Positions 1 through 8,067 of a stretch of DNA of 64,000 nucleotides are shown in pieces; the stretch's first letter is position 1; each line of letters begins with the position of its first letter. A program made the position numbers and the translations under genes. The stretch is taken from assembly GCF_009905255.1 (NCBI RefSeq), contig NZ_CP047602.1, positions 310,001 to 374,000 on the forward strand, given 5' to 3'. Origin of the DNA: Thermoanaerobacterium aotearoense. Its GTDB lineage: Bacteria; Bacillota; Thermoanaerobacteria; Thermoanaerobacterales; Thermoanaerobacteraceae. A model generated the notes under the pieces. The model saw only the letters and a program-made list of their open reading frames with translations, searched no databases and was not told the DNA's origin.

Positions 1-158
1 GAAACAATTAATATGACTATCAAACTTATAATTGTGGTTCTTAAAATAGAACGCCATTTTGCTTTTTTAATTGCTTTATCAAATTTATCATTCTTTGTGC
101 TTTCAAAAATTTCATCAAGTTCTTTCTCATCATTGTTTAAAATTTTTTCATCTGCCAT
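1..158 (-). CDS. Anti-sigma factor-like membrane protein, N-terminal part only
   Basis: The gene runs off the left edge. Translation from the ATG at 158 gives a charged, lysine/glutamate-rich N-terminus of about 36 residues, then the start of a hydrophobic segment (TTIISLIVILIV). A short cytoplasmic head followed by one membrane helix, encoded directly behind an ECF sigma gene and overlapping its stop by 11 bp, is the usual layout of a membrane anti-sigma factor that holds its sigma factor until a signal arrives. The identification rests mainly on this position; only about 52 residues are visible. Confidence 0.55.
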   Translation of the reverse strand, partial: MADEKILNNDEKELDEIFESTKNDKFDKAIKKAKWRSILRTTIISLIVILIV

Positions 159-654
159 AATTGGATACCTCCCATAATTCTTTAAATTTATTTCTTGCAC
201 GGTAAAGATATGTCTTTACTTTGTTTTCATCAAGATCTAAGATCTCTCCTATTTCTTTATAAGATAATCCAACAAAATACTTAAAAATTAAGAGGGTTCT
301 ATAGCTTTCCTTTAACAGACCAAGTATTTTATGAACGTTTGATTTTAATTCTTCATTAAGCACGTGTTCTTCTATTAATCCATCTGAATAGAGGCTATTA
401 AGAATTCTATCATCGATGCCAATTTTCTCCTTCTTTTTCTTATTATACAGATTATAATATCTGTTTAGTGATACTTTAAACAGCCATGGATAGATGTCGT
501 CAATGCTTATGGAGTCAACATACTCAATAACTTTGCAGATGGTATCTTGTACGATATCTTCTGCATCTTCACAGGATGCACCGATTTTAATGAGATATTT
601 GTAAATTATGGTCATCTTATTTATCAAGAAGTCTTCAAACCTCTCATCTTTCAT
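148..654 (-). CDS. ECF-type RNA polymerase sigma factor (sigma-70 family)
   Basis: 168 residues, the usual ECF size. Region 2 is seen around residues 15-80 (EDAEDIVQDTICKVIEY and YPWLFKVSLNRYYN, the core-binding and -10 recognition helices). Region 4 is at the C-terminus (LLIFKYFVGLSYKEIGEILDL, a helix-turn-helix for the -35 element). The ATG at 654 is chosen because GGGAGG lies just upstream; the frame stays open 33 codons further up without a good ribosome site. It is translationally coupled to the anti-sigma-like gene. The target stress is not evident. A 12-bp palindrome lies in its leader at 695-706. Confidence 0.85.
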   Translation of the reverse strand: MKDERFEDFLINKMTIIYKYLIKIGASCEDAEDIVQDTICKVIEYVDSISIDDIYPWLFKVSLNRYYNLYNKKKKEKIGIDDRILNSLYSDGLIEEHVLNEELKSNVHKILGLLKESYRTLLIFKYFVGLSYKEIGEILDLDENKVKTYLYRARNKFKELWEVSNYGR

Positions 655-694
655 GACTGACCTCCCAAGTATAATATCTGATGCATTTTTATAT

Positions 695-706
695 AACGGC
701 GCCGTT
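695..706. promoter_or_regulatory. 12-bp perfect palindrome upstream of the ECF sigma gene
   Basis: AACGGCGCCGTT is a perfect, GC-rich palindrome in a very AT-rich leader, about 40 bp upstream of the sigma start. It could be an operator or part of an autoregulated ECF promoter. No function can be assigned from sequence alone. Confidence 0.35.
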
Positions 707-814
707 TTTGTTCTTTCATTAATATAACAAAATAGAAAGACAAATGTATACAAACTTTTAAAATTTATTTTTATCAGCGAATTATAGATTTTGACTAAAT
801 AATCTATTGCCTTA

Positions 815-843
815 TTGACAATTAATTAACATAGTGATATAAT
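815..843 (+). promoter_or_regulatory. Sigma-A type promoter of the flavin oxidoreductase gene
   Basis: TTGACA (815-820), a 17-bp spacer and TATAAT (838-843): a consensus housekeeping promoter about 60 bp before the gene start. Confidence 0.8.
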
Positions 844-903
844 TTTCGTAGAATGCATTCGGTGAACATGTTCAATAAAATTGAGAAAAGAAGGGGACTT
901 TTT

Positions 904-2901
904 ATGGACAAAAAGCACAGTATTCTCTTTGATGAAGTGTCTATCGGAAGCTGTATCATCAAAAACCGCTTTGCAATGGCTCCTATGGGACCATTAGGTC
1001 TTGGTGATTCCGAAGGTGGTTTTAACCAAAGAGGAATTGATTACTACGTTGAAAGAGCTAAGGGCGGCACTGGACTTATCATAACTGGTGTTACTTTTGT
1101 TGACAACGATATAGAAAAGCATGACATGCCTAATTGCCCATGTTCTACGCACAATCCAGTTCACTTCATTAGGACTGCTCGCGAAATGACGGAGAAAATA
1201 CACGCTTACGGTTCTAAGGTTTTTTTACAATTGTCAGGTGGATTTGGAAGGGTTACGATTCCTACGAATTTAGGAGAACATCCGCCTGTAGCGCCGTCGG
1301 CTATCCCACATCGTTGGCTTGACAAGACGTGTCGTCCTCTTACAAAAGAGGAAATTCGCAGGATAGTTGTACAGTTTGGCAAAGGCGCTTACAATGCGAA
1401 GCGAGCAGGATTTGACGGCGTGCAGATACATGCGGTACACGAGGGGTATCTTTTAGACCAATTTGCCATATCAATGTTTAACAATCGAACAGATGAATAT
1501 GGAGGAAGCCTTGAAAACAGACTGCGCTTTGCAAAGGAAGTTGTGGAGGAGATAAAAAGTACTTGTGGCAGTGATTTTCCGGTTACGCTAAGGTACAGTG
1601 TAAAAAGCTTCATAAAAGATTGGCGCAAAGGTGGACTTCCAGGGGAAGAATTTGAAGAGAAAGGCAGAGATATTGAAGAAGGGATTGAGGCAGCTAAGCT
1701 TTTAGTTGAATATGGATACGATGCTTTGGACGTAGATGTAGGAAGCTACGATGCATGGTGGTGGAGCCATCCGCCAATGTACCAAGAAAAAGGGCTTTAC
1801 ATTCCTTATGCAAAGATGGTGAAAGAAGTTGTAAATGTGCCTGTCATCTGCGCAGGACGCATGGATAATCCAGACCTTGCATCAGATGCTGTAAGAGATG
1901 GAGCGTGTGACATAGTGTCACTTGGCCGTCCGCTTTTAGCAGATCCCGATTATGTAAATAAGCTTAAAGCAGGAGATACCGCTTCTATACGCCCGTGTTT
2001 ATCATGCCATGAAGGATGTATGGGACGCATACAGGAATATTCCGCATTAAACTGTGCAGTAAATCCACAGGCATGCCGTGAAAGCGCTGAGCGGCTTATA
2101 CCTACGCAGCACAAAAAGAAAGTCTTAATAGTAGGTGGCGGCGTGGCAGGTTGTGAAGCAGCTCGGGTATTAGCGCTTCGTGGACATGAGCCAATCGTGT
2201 ATGAAAAAACTGATAGGTTAGGTGGGAATCTGATTCCCGGTGGAGTGCCATCATTTAAAGAAGATGATCATGCGCTGGTGGCTTGGTATGAAAATGAACT
2301 TAAAAAGTTAAACGTAGAAGTCCATCTAAATTCAGAATTAGATGCTGACGGTGTCATTAATTTTGGCGCTGATGTGGTGATAGTCGCGACAGGTTCAAAG
2401 CCAAAAGTATTTTCACTGGGAGAAGGACCGGTTTACACTGCTCAAGATGCGTTGTTAGGCAAAGTTAATATAGGAAATGATGTTGCCGTAATTGGCGGCG
2501 GACTTGTAGGATGTGAGACAGCGCTATGGCTTAAAGATATGGGCAAGAATGTGACGATAATTGAGGCGCTTCCAAAGCTTTTAGCTGTAAATGGTCCATT
2601 GTGCCATGCAAATAGCGAGATGCTGAAAGAATTGATACCTTTCAAAGGAATAAAGACCATAACATCTGCAAAAGCTACTGCATATGACGGAAAGGTGCTT
2701 AAAGTGAATACGCCTGATGGTGATATAGACATTGCAGCGGATACGGTTATTCTTGCAGTTGGATATACGCCGTCTGATTCTCTGTATAGAGAAGTAAAAG
2801 ATAAGATTTCAAATGTATATCTTATCGGCGATGCTGGCAATGTGTCCAATATAATGTATGCAATATGGAATGCCTTTGAGGTTGCTAAAAATATAGATTA
2901 G
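904..2901 (+). CDS. NADH:flavin oxidoreductase / 2,4-dienoyl-CoA reductase family protein
   Basis: 665 residues with three parts. An FMN-binding TIM barrel of the old yellow enzyme family fills roughly residues 1-350. A [4Fe-4S] site follows with spacing C365-x2-C368-x3-C372-x11-C384. A two-dinucleotide flavoprotein module then starts at VLIVGGGVAG (about residue 407), with a second glycine-rich motif VAVIGGGLVG. This is the layout of 2,4-dienoyl-CoA reductase, trimethylamine dehydrogenase and the Bai enoate reductases, which pass electrons from NAD(P)H through FAD and Fe-S to FMN to reduce an activated C=C bond. The start at 904 is preferred to an ATG 51 bp upstream because GGGG lies just before it. 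A TetR gene follows 16-20 bp downstream and may regulate it. The physiological substrate is unknown. Confidence 0.85.
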   Translation: MDKKHSILFDEVSIGSCIIKNRFAMAPMGPLGLGDSEGGFNQRGIDYYVERAKGGTGLIITGVTFVDNDIEKHDMPNCPCSTHNPVHFIRTAREMTEKIHAYGSKVFLQLSGGFGRVTIPTNLGEHPPVAPSAIPHRWLDKTCRPLTKEEIRRIVVQFGKGAYNAKRAGFDGVQIHAVHEGYLLDQFAISMFNNRTDEYGGSLENRLRFAKEVVEEIKSTCGSDFPVTLRYSVKSFIKDWRKGGLPGEEFEEKGRDIEEGIEAAKLLVEYGYDALDVDVGSYDAWWWSHPPMYQEKGLYIPYAKMVKEVVNVPVICAGRMDNPDLASDAVRDGACDIVSLGRPLLADPDYVNKLKAGDTASIRPCLSCHEGCMGRIQEYSALNCAVNPQACRESAERLIPTQHKKKVLIVGGGVAGCEAARVLALRGHEPIVYEKTDRLGGNLIPGGVPSFKEDDHALVAWYENELKKLNVEVHLNSELDADGVINFGADVVIVATGSKPKVFSLGEGPVYTAQDALLGKVNIGNDVAVIGGGLVGCETALWLKDMGKNVTIIEALPKLLAVNGPLCHANSEMLKELIPFKGIKTITSAKATAYDGKVLKVNTPDGDIDIAADTVILAVGYTPSDSLYREVKDKISNVYLIGDAGNVSNIMYAIWNAFEVAKNID

Positions 2902-2920
2902 AAGAACAGGAGAGAGATTG

Positions 2921-3511
2921 GTGCCAGAAAGTTTAACTTCCAGAGAAAAGCAGGCCATTGCTACTAAAAAGAGGATATACAGTTGCGGTGTAGAGCTTAT
3001 AAAAAAATATGGATATGACAATATAACTGTAAAAGACATAGCAGAAAAAGCCAATGTTTCTATAGGAAATTATTATCACTACTTTAGATCAAAGTATGAC
3101 CTTCTGGTGGAGATATTTAAGCATGGCGATGAATTTTTTGAGGCTGAAGTGCCGAAGATTTTAGAGGCTTATACAGACTGCAAGGATATATTGGTTCAGT
3201 ATTTTCTCATATATGCAAAACTTGCAATAAATGATGGAGTAGATATGGCAAAAAATCTGTATATACCGACAAATAAGATGTTTTTGACACATGGTCGTTC
3301 CATGCAGAATATGCTTATTCAAATATTAAAGAATGAGCAAGAAAAAGGCAAGATACCAAATGTTTTAGACTGTGAGGAAATTACAGAGAAACTATTTATT
3401 GTGGCAAGGGGCGTTATCTTTGATTGGTGCTTAAAAGACGGCAAGACCGATCTTTTGGCTGAGATGCAAGACATAATATCACGAATGGTAGAAAGCTATA
3501 TTGAAAAATAG
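2921..3511 (+). CDS. TetR/AcrR family transcriptional regulator
   Basis: About 196 residues. The N-terminal helix-turn-helix is clear (YDNITVKDIAEKANVSIGNY, then YHYFRSKYDLL), followed by an all-helical ligand domain without recognised specificity. The GTG at 2921 is chosen because AGGAG at 2908-2912 is 8 nt upstream; an adjacent TTG at 2918 is less well spaced. It lies directly behind the flavin oxidoreductase and is probably co-transcribed with it, so autoregulation of that pair is the simplest guess. A terminator follows. Confidence 0.85.
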   Translation: MPESLTSREKQAIATKKRIYSCGVELIKKYGYDNITVKDIAEKANVSIGNYYHYFRSKYDLLVEIFKHGDEFFEAEVPKILEAYTDCKDILVQYFLIYAKLAINDGVDMAKNLYIPTNKMFLTHGRSMQNMLIQILKNEQEKGKIPNVLDCEEITEKLFIVARGVIFDWCLKDGKTDLLAEMQDIISRMVESYIEK

Positions 3512-3573
3512 AATAAACAAATATTATTTCTAATAGTTTAAGCAGCAACTCAAAGATTTTGTACAAATATACT

Positions 3574-3600
3574 GGGCGGTTTTGTTTCCGCCTTTTTTTG
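3574..3600 (+). terminator. Intrinsic terminator
   Basis: Stem GGCGG (3575-3579) / CCGCC (3588-3592) with an 8-nt loop and a run of seven T. It ends the oxidoreductase-TetR unit. Confidence 0.75.
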
Positions 3601-3670
3601 TTGGTGGACATTAGCTTCACTTCCTTTCCTTTGGAGGCTATGACTATAAAAAGTTCAACCTCATATTTCA

Positions 3671-3699
3671 TTGTATTATTCTCTTTAATGCTATATAAT
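3671..3699 (+). promoter_or_regulatory. Promoter of the MFS transporter gene
   Basis: TTGTAT (3671-3676), a 17-bp spacer, TATAAT (3694-3699), 33 bp before the start codon. Confidence 0.65.
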
Positions 3700-3731
3700 G
3701 AAATATGGCATTACTGATAAGGGAGGAAAAA

Positions 3732-4877
3732 ATGCAGATATTTATTGTTGTTTTAAATTACCTTTTGATGCTTTTAATAGGTCTTGTCGATAACATAAAA
3801 GGTCCTGTATTATCTCCAATTAAGTCATTTTACAATGTGGATTATACGTATATTGGACTTCTTTTGTTTATTGGAAGCCTTGGATTTATCATAGCTTCGT
3901 TTGTGGGTGGAATGATTGTAAATAGATATGGCAGTAAGATGGCATTGTCTTTGGGGCTTGTCTTTATCATCATAGGGATTTTAGGATATTTTGCATCACC
4001 GGTTTTCTTAGTGTTTTTGATTTTCTTCTTCTCTATGAATTTTGGCATAGGGATGCTGGAGATAGGTATAAATGCCACCGCTGCAGTTGCATTTTTGGTT
4101 AATCAAGCCATAATGATGAACCTTTTGCATTTCTTTTACGGTTTAGGTGCTACGATTTCACCAAATGCGGCAGGAAGGCTTGTGGCTTTGAAGTATTCAT
4201 GGCAAAACATATATCTTTTTGGAGGCATTATAGCTCTTTTAATGCTTATTGTAGTTTTGTTTACGAGATTTCCTGGTACAGCTAAATATGTAGATGGCAA
4301 TAAAGTCAAATATCTTGATGTATTGAAAGATAGGCATGTCATTTTGTTTTCAGTCATGTTAGGATTTTACATCGCATCAGAAGTCGGCATAGGCAATTGG
4401 GCTGTGACGTACCTTAAAGGATCTTACGGCATGAACAGCGTAAAAAGTTCTATGTACTTGTCTCTTTTCTTTGCCGCTTTTACCATAGGCAGGCTTTTAG
4501 GAGGGTTTGTGGTTGAAAAAATAGGATATGTGAAAAGCATATTCATATTTGCATCGCTGGCAGCATCTTTTGTCGCCTTAAGCATGGTAAGTCAGGATTT
4601 ATCGATTCTTCTGTCTATGGCAGGCTTATTTTACTCCATAATTTATCCTACGACTATGGCATTGGCAATGAAGAGCTTTAAAGAAAATACAAGCGTTGTC
4701 ATAAGCGTCATAGTCACCGTAAGTTCATCTATAAACATGGTGGCCAATTTTATAATAGGAAAGCTAAGCGATTTGTTTGGCGTGTTTGTGGGATTTTCAT
4801 TTATCGTAGTTTTTATGGTGCTGGTGATTGTGATGCTTAATGTTCTTCGGTCATCTCTTAAACTGTATTCTAAATAA
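3732..4877 (+). CDS. Major facilitator superfamily transporter
   Basis: 381 residues, almost entirely hydrophobic, with about 11-12 predicted membrane segments and short charged loops. Segment 2 ends in the MFS-type loop GGMIVNRYGSKMAL, and a related loop GRLLGGFVVEKIG lies at the start of the second half. Overall it resembles the sugar/nucleoside (FucP-like) branch, but the substrate cannot be read from sequence. The ATG at 3732 follows a strong GGGAGG site. It has its own promoter and a shared terminator hairpin, so it is a single-gene unit. Confidence 0.8.
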   Translation: MQIFIVVLNYLLMLLIGLVDNIKGPVLSPIKSFYNVDYTYIGLLLFIGSLGFIIASFVGGMIVNRYGSKMALSLGLVFIIIGILGYFASPVFLVFLIFFFSMNFGIGMLEIGINATAAVAFLVNQAIMMNLLHFFYGLGATISPNAAGRLVALKYSWQNIYLFGGIIALLMLIVVLFTRFPGTAKYVDGNKVKYLDVLKDRHVILFSVMLGFYIASEVGIGNWAVTYLKGSYGMNSVKSSMYLSLFFAAFTIGRLLGGFVVEKIGYVKSIFIFASLAASFVALSMVSQDLSILLSMAGLFYSIIYPTTMALAMKSFKENTSVVISVIVTVSSSINMVANFIIGKLSDLFGVFVGFSFIVVFMVLVIVMLNVLRSSLKLYSK

Positions 4878-4900
4878 AAAGCTCCCGATTGTGGGAGCTA
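4872..4900 (-). terminator. Hairpin between convergent genes
   Basis: AGCTCCC (4880-4886) pairs with GGGAGCT (4893-4899). Read on the minus strand it is followed by a T-rich tail and ends the cbi operon. It may also stop the MFS transcript from the other side. Confidence 0.7.
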
Positions 4901-4904
4901 AATT

Positions 4905-5633
4905 TCATATTAGATTTACATTTTCAAGCAGTGTGCTGTCATCAAGTATTTCACTGGATCTTCCTACAGCCTCTATCGAATGTGATTCATTCATCACGAC
5001 GATTCTATCGGCAATGATTCTGGCTAAATCCAAATCGTGAGTGGATATTACAAGCGTTTTTCCCTCATCTTTTAGGTCTATTAACATTTTGTAGAGCCAC
5101 TTTCTCGACCTTGGATCAAGGCCGTTTGTAGGCTCATCTAAAAGCAATACATCTGGATTTATAACCATTATTGATGCTAAAGCTACTTTCTTTTTTTCAC
5201 CGCCGCTTAGCCTGTGCGGCGGTCTGTCTTTTAATTTTGCGATGCCAAACGACTCAAGAGTCTTTTCTACCATGGATTTTACTCTGTCAGGATTTAATCC
5301 CATCTGCAGTGGAGCAAATGCTACTTCATCAAAGACACACGCATTAAAAAGCTGAACGTCAGAGTCTTGAAATAGATAGCCGACTTTTCTCCTGAATTGG
5401 TATTCTTGGTCCCCTTTCAGATTCAATATGGATTTGCCAAATGCTGATATTTCGCCTCTATCCGGCTTTATTAAGCCATCCATCAATTTTAATAGAGTGG
5501 ACTTTCCAGAGCCGTTGGCACCTAAGATTATTAAACTTTCTCCTTTTAATACGCTAAAGCTTACATCAACAAGTGCAGGTTGTGACTTTATATATGAGTA
5601 CGAAACGTTTTTAAGTTCAAATGCTATATCCAA
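4905..5633 (-). CDS. cbiO: Ni/Co ECF transporter ATP-binding subunit CbiO
   Basis: 242 residues. ABC ATPase signatures in order: Walker A ILGANGSGKSTLLKL, Q-loop GYLFQDSDVQLFN, signature LSGGEKKKVALASI, Walker B DVLLLDEPTNGLD and the switch histidine in VISTHDLDLA. The Q-loop form FQDSDVQLF is typical of energy-coupling-factor ATPases. It powers the CbiMNQ membrane complex. Its ATG overlaps the end of cbiQ by 10 bp. It is last in the operon, so the ATPase is probably a homodimer; no second ATPase gene is nearby. Confidence 0.93.
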   Translation of the reverse strand: MDIAFELKNVSYSYIKSQPALVDVSFSVLKGESLIILGANGSGKSTLLKLMDGLIKPDRGEISAFGKSILNLKGDQEYQFRRKVGYLFQDSDVQLFNACVFDEVAFAPLQMGLNPDRVKSMVEKTLESFGIAKLKDRPPHRLSGGEKKKVALASIMVINPDVLLLDEPTNGLDPRSRKWLYKMLIDLKDEGKTLVISTHDLDLARIIADRIVVMNESHSIEAVGRSSEILDDSTLLENVNLI

Positions 5634-6454
5634 AGTTTGCCTCCTTTTACGATAAAAGTTGCTGCAAAAAGTGAAATGTTGAACAATATCCAGACTGCAT
5701 CAAAGATATCGAACTTGAAGTCGCTTATTGTCTTGTACTCGCCTTTGTATCCGCGGGAGAGCATGGCACTGTAGACTTCGCTGCTTAAATATTCAGATCT
5801 TATTAAGAGATTTCCCATTGACGACGCTACAAATCTTCTCTCACTTTTGCCTTTAGACTTTCCTACGCTTCTGCTTTTTCTGGCAAGAAACATGTTTGAC
5901 GCCACATCAAGGAAAAGAGTTATATACCTAAACGATATATCAAGGGTGGCAGAGAAAATTTTCGGCAACTTGAAATACCTAAACGCTTTTAAAATTTCCA
6001 CCCACTTTGTGGACAGTATCAAAATGTATATGAAGGAAAGGGAGACAAAAGAGCGCATAATGAAAATCGATGCGCTTATGGCTCCGTTCCTTGTGATGTA
6101 CAAGTTTTTGCCAATGTATATAAGCGGATTTCCCGGTTTTACGATGTTAAACAATGATGGTATTAATACAATTCCTGTAAAGATTACGGATACTGATAAA
6201 ACCCTGAATATATAGGATTTTATTGGCACCTTCGAAAGTACAGCGACAAAGATAGAGTATACAACCATCAAGCACAGAAATTGCCATGAGCTGCTTAAAT
6301 TGCACAAGACAATCAAAAGCAATATAGATAAAAGCCGTATTCTCGCGTCCAATGACTGCATAAGGCCCCGTTTGATGGCAATTTCATCTGATTCAAACAT
6401 ATCTTGAAATGTACTTTGTATACTCAATACAGTCTTTTCGATAAAATTACTCAT
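5624..6454 (-). CDS. cbiQ: Ni/Co ECF transporter transmembrane T-subunit CbiQ
   Basis: 276 residues with several membrane segments. The T-component coupling region is visible (FRYITLFLDVASNMFLARKS, and YSAMLSRGYKGEY with the conserved A-x-x-x-R-G core), which contacts the ATPases. The start at 6454 is chosen over the ATG at 6466 because GAGGGG lies just ahead of it. It overlaps cbiN by 8 bp and cbiO by 10 bp, consistent with translational coupling of the transport complex. Confidence 0.9.
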   Translation of the reverse strand: MSNFIEKTVLSIQSTFQDMFESDEIAIKRGLMQSLDARIRLLSILLLIVLCNLSSSWQFLCLMVVYSIFVAVLSKVPIKSYIFRVLSVSVIFTGIVLIPSLFNIVKPGNPLIYIGKNLYITRNGAISASIFIMRSFVSLSFIYILILSTKWVEILKAFRYFKLPKIFSATLDISFRYITLFLDVASNMFLARKSRSVGKSKGKSERRFVASSMGNLLIRSEYLSSEVYSAMLSRGYKGEYKTISDFKFDIFDAVWILFNISLFAATFIVKGGKLWI

Positions 6455-6764
6455 TTTTCCCCTCATGCCTACCTATCATTTTGCTAAGGATAAAAAACAC
6501 TATGGCAATTACTGCGATTCCTACGATAGCTGAAAATATGTAGCCTATTGATTGCTGGAAAAAGTTTTTGTCAAAGCCAGGTATGCCGTAATCAGGAAAT
6601 AAAGCCTTTACCGTATCTGAGAAATGCTTCATTCCGTTTGGCACATATCCTACCATGTTTTTTACCTCATCTATGCCCCACTCACCCCAAGCAGATCCTG
6701 GCGCTAAAAGTCCTATAGGTGTAAGCAGTATTATCACTATTGCAGCTATCAAAAGTTTCTTCAT
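6447..6764 (-). CDS. cbiN: Small membrane component of the Ni/Co ECF transporter (CbiN / PDGLE-like)
   Basis: 105 residues: an N-terminal hydrophobic segment (LLIAAIVIILLTPIGLLAPG), an extracytoplasmic loop of about 45 residues and a C-terminal helix (IFSAIVGIAVIAIVFFIL). Two helices around an outside loop is the CbiN/NikN/PDGLE layout; these subunits help the S-component load metal. The loop is divergent and lacks a textbook PDGLE string, so the exact subtype is uncertain. Its ATG overlaps the cbiM stop (ATGA). Confidence 0.75.
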   Translation of the reverse strand: MKKLLIAAIVIILLTPIGLLAPGSAWGEWGIDEVKNMVGYVPNGMKHFSDTVKALFPDYGIPGFDKNFFQQSIGYIFSAIVGIAVIAIVFFILSKMIGRHEGKNE

Positions 6765-7453
6765 TTATTTTCACCCCTTAGCCTGTAAGTGAATTTATAA
6801 AGCAAGTTGTCTTCACCAGCTTTAATAAGGTAGTAGACTACAAGTCCAGTTACTGCTGCCTCTACTAATCCAGCTATTGTAAGATGTGCTATCATCATAG
6901 CAGGTATAGACTGGCTTAGCCCGTACGGGAAGTATAAGGCACGACCATCTGCTGTGTGAAAAAGCACAGGCTGAAGTCCTAATTCTATTGATGCTGCAAG
7001 TGCTGCTGCATTTATTCCAGCGTACGCACCTATGGCAGATGATATTACCTTTCCTGCTTTAAGCTTTTGAAGCAGCATATATACGCCGTATCCTACGAAA
7101 GGTGCTACGAATGCCATGTTAAAGCTATTTGCACCTAATGCTAAGATGCCACCATCTCCAAAGAACAACGATTGTATAAGAAGTGCGACTGTAAGAGAAA
7201 TGCTGGCTCCCCATGGACCTAATGCGATGGCCAGAAGCGTGGCGCCTACAGCGTGTGCTGTTGTACCACCAGGTATAGGCACGTTAAACATCATTATGGT
7301 GAAGGCAAAGGCTGAACCTATTGCCATTGTAGGTACATCTTTTTTATCAAAAGTTTCATTTACTTTCTTTGTTGCCACAGCCAATACAGGCACCATCGCA
7401 GCACCCATAACAGCACAGGTGGAAGGACTTAAATATCCATCTGGTATATGCAT
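6761..7453 (-). CDS. cbiM: Ni/Co ECF transporter substrate-binding S-subunit CbiM
   Basis: 230 residues, highly hydrophobic. The N-terminus MHIPDGYLS is the family hallmark: in CbiM/NikM the N-terminal Met-His peptide folds into the protein and supplies the metal ligands. The start at 7453 gives exactly this N-terminus and sits 6 nt after GGGGGAG; the ATG two codons upstream would leave two extra residues. Another conserved histidine lies in GGTTAHAVGATLLAIALGPW. The NikR gene 13 bp upstream points to nickel as the main cargo rather than cobalt. Confidence 0.92.
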   Translation of the reverse strand: MHIPDGYLSPSTCAVMGAAMVPVLAVATKKVNETFDKKDVPTMAIGSAFAFTIMMFNVPIPGGTTAHAVGATLLAIALGPWGASISLTVALLIQSLFFGDGGILALGANSFNMAFVAPFVGYGVYMLLQKLKAGKVISSAIGAYAGINAAALAASIELGLQPVLFHTADGRALYFPYGLSQSIPAMMIAHLTIAGLVEAAVTGLVVYYLIKAGEDNLLYKFTYRLRGENK

Positions 7454-7466
7454 AAACATCTCCCCC

Positions 7467-7892
7467 TTACAAATTCTTCCCGGTTGTAGTCATGACAAGC
7501 TTTCCGTGCTTTACGCCTTTTGTGCTTATTATCTCGTCGGCTATAGCTGATATAGTCTTTGAAGTGCCTTTTACGACCATCACTTCAAGGCAATTGTGCT
7601 CATCAAGGTGTACGTGCATACTGGAGATTATGTTTTCATGGTGCCCATGCTGAATGTCAACAAGTTTGTCGCTTATCTCTCTTACTTCATGGTTGTAAAC
7701 ATATGTGACAGTGCCGATTGATTCGGCGTCATCTGATTCGCAATGGTTTTCAACTATGTAATCCCTGATCAAATCTCTTATTGCCTCAGACCTGTTTTTG
7801 TAGTTTTTTGACTCAATCAATTTATCAAACTGTGAAAGCAGATTCGCTTCCATTGAGACTCCGAAACGGGTTATTTCTTCCAGACGTATCAT
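7467..7892 (-). CDS. nikR: Nickel-responsive transcriptional regulator NikR
   Basis: 141 residues: an N-terminal ribbon-helix-helix ([20 protein letters not shown] and [13 protein letters not shown]) and a C-terminal ACT-like metal domain. All four high-affinity Ni ligands of E. coli NikR are present with a constant offset of six: H82, H93, H95 and C101 (HVHLDEHNC), so the sensor should be functional. It represses nickel uptake when Ni is sufficient and here heads the cbiMNQO operon. The ATG at 7892 abuts AAGGAG with no spacing; a CTG 9 nt after that site is a possible alternative, so the exact start is uncertain. Confidence 0.92.
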   Translation of the reverse strand: MIRLEEITRFGVSMEANLLSQFDKLIESKNYKNRSEAIRDLIRDYIVENHCESDDAESIGTVTYVYNHEVREISDKLVDIQHGHHENIISSMHVHLDEHNCLEVMVVKGTSKTISAIADEIISTKGVKHGKLVMTTTGKNL

Positions 7893-7917
7893 CTCCTTCT
7901 GTGTTACTTTTATAAAA

Positions 7918-7957
7918 ATAATAGCACTAAATCGACTGATAATCAATAGCGATTTAG
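7918..7957 (-). promoter_or_regulatory. nikR-cbiMNQO promoter with candidate NikR operator
   Basis: On the minus strand TTGATT (7941-7946), a 17-bp spacer and TATTAT (7918-7923) form a promoter. A perfect inverted repeat CTAAATCG (7927-7934) / CGATTTAG (7950-7957) with a 15-bp spacer brackets the -35 element. NikR sites are known to be dyads with half-sites about two helical turns apart, which fits this 23-bp centre-to-centre distance. Confidence 0.65.
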
Positions 7958-7987
7958 AAATTCAGAATACTATACTAATTTAAATTA

Positions 7988-8016
7988 TTGAAATTTAGTT
8001 ATCCTTAATATATGAT
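7988..8016 (+). promoter_or_regulatory. Promoter of the corrinoid activator gene
   Basis: TTGAAA (7988-7993), a 17-bp spacer, TATGAT (8011-8016). It is divergent from the nikR promoter within a 175-bp intergenic region. Confidence 0.7.
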
Positions 8017-8067
8017 ATAGAAAAAGGATTTTGGAAGTTTTCATTGAAACAAAATGAGGAGGAGAAG

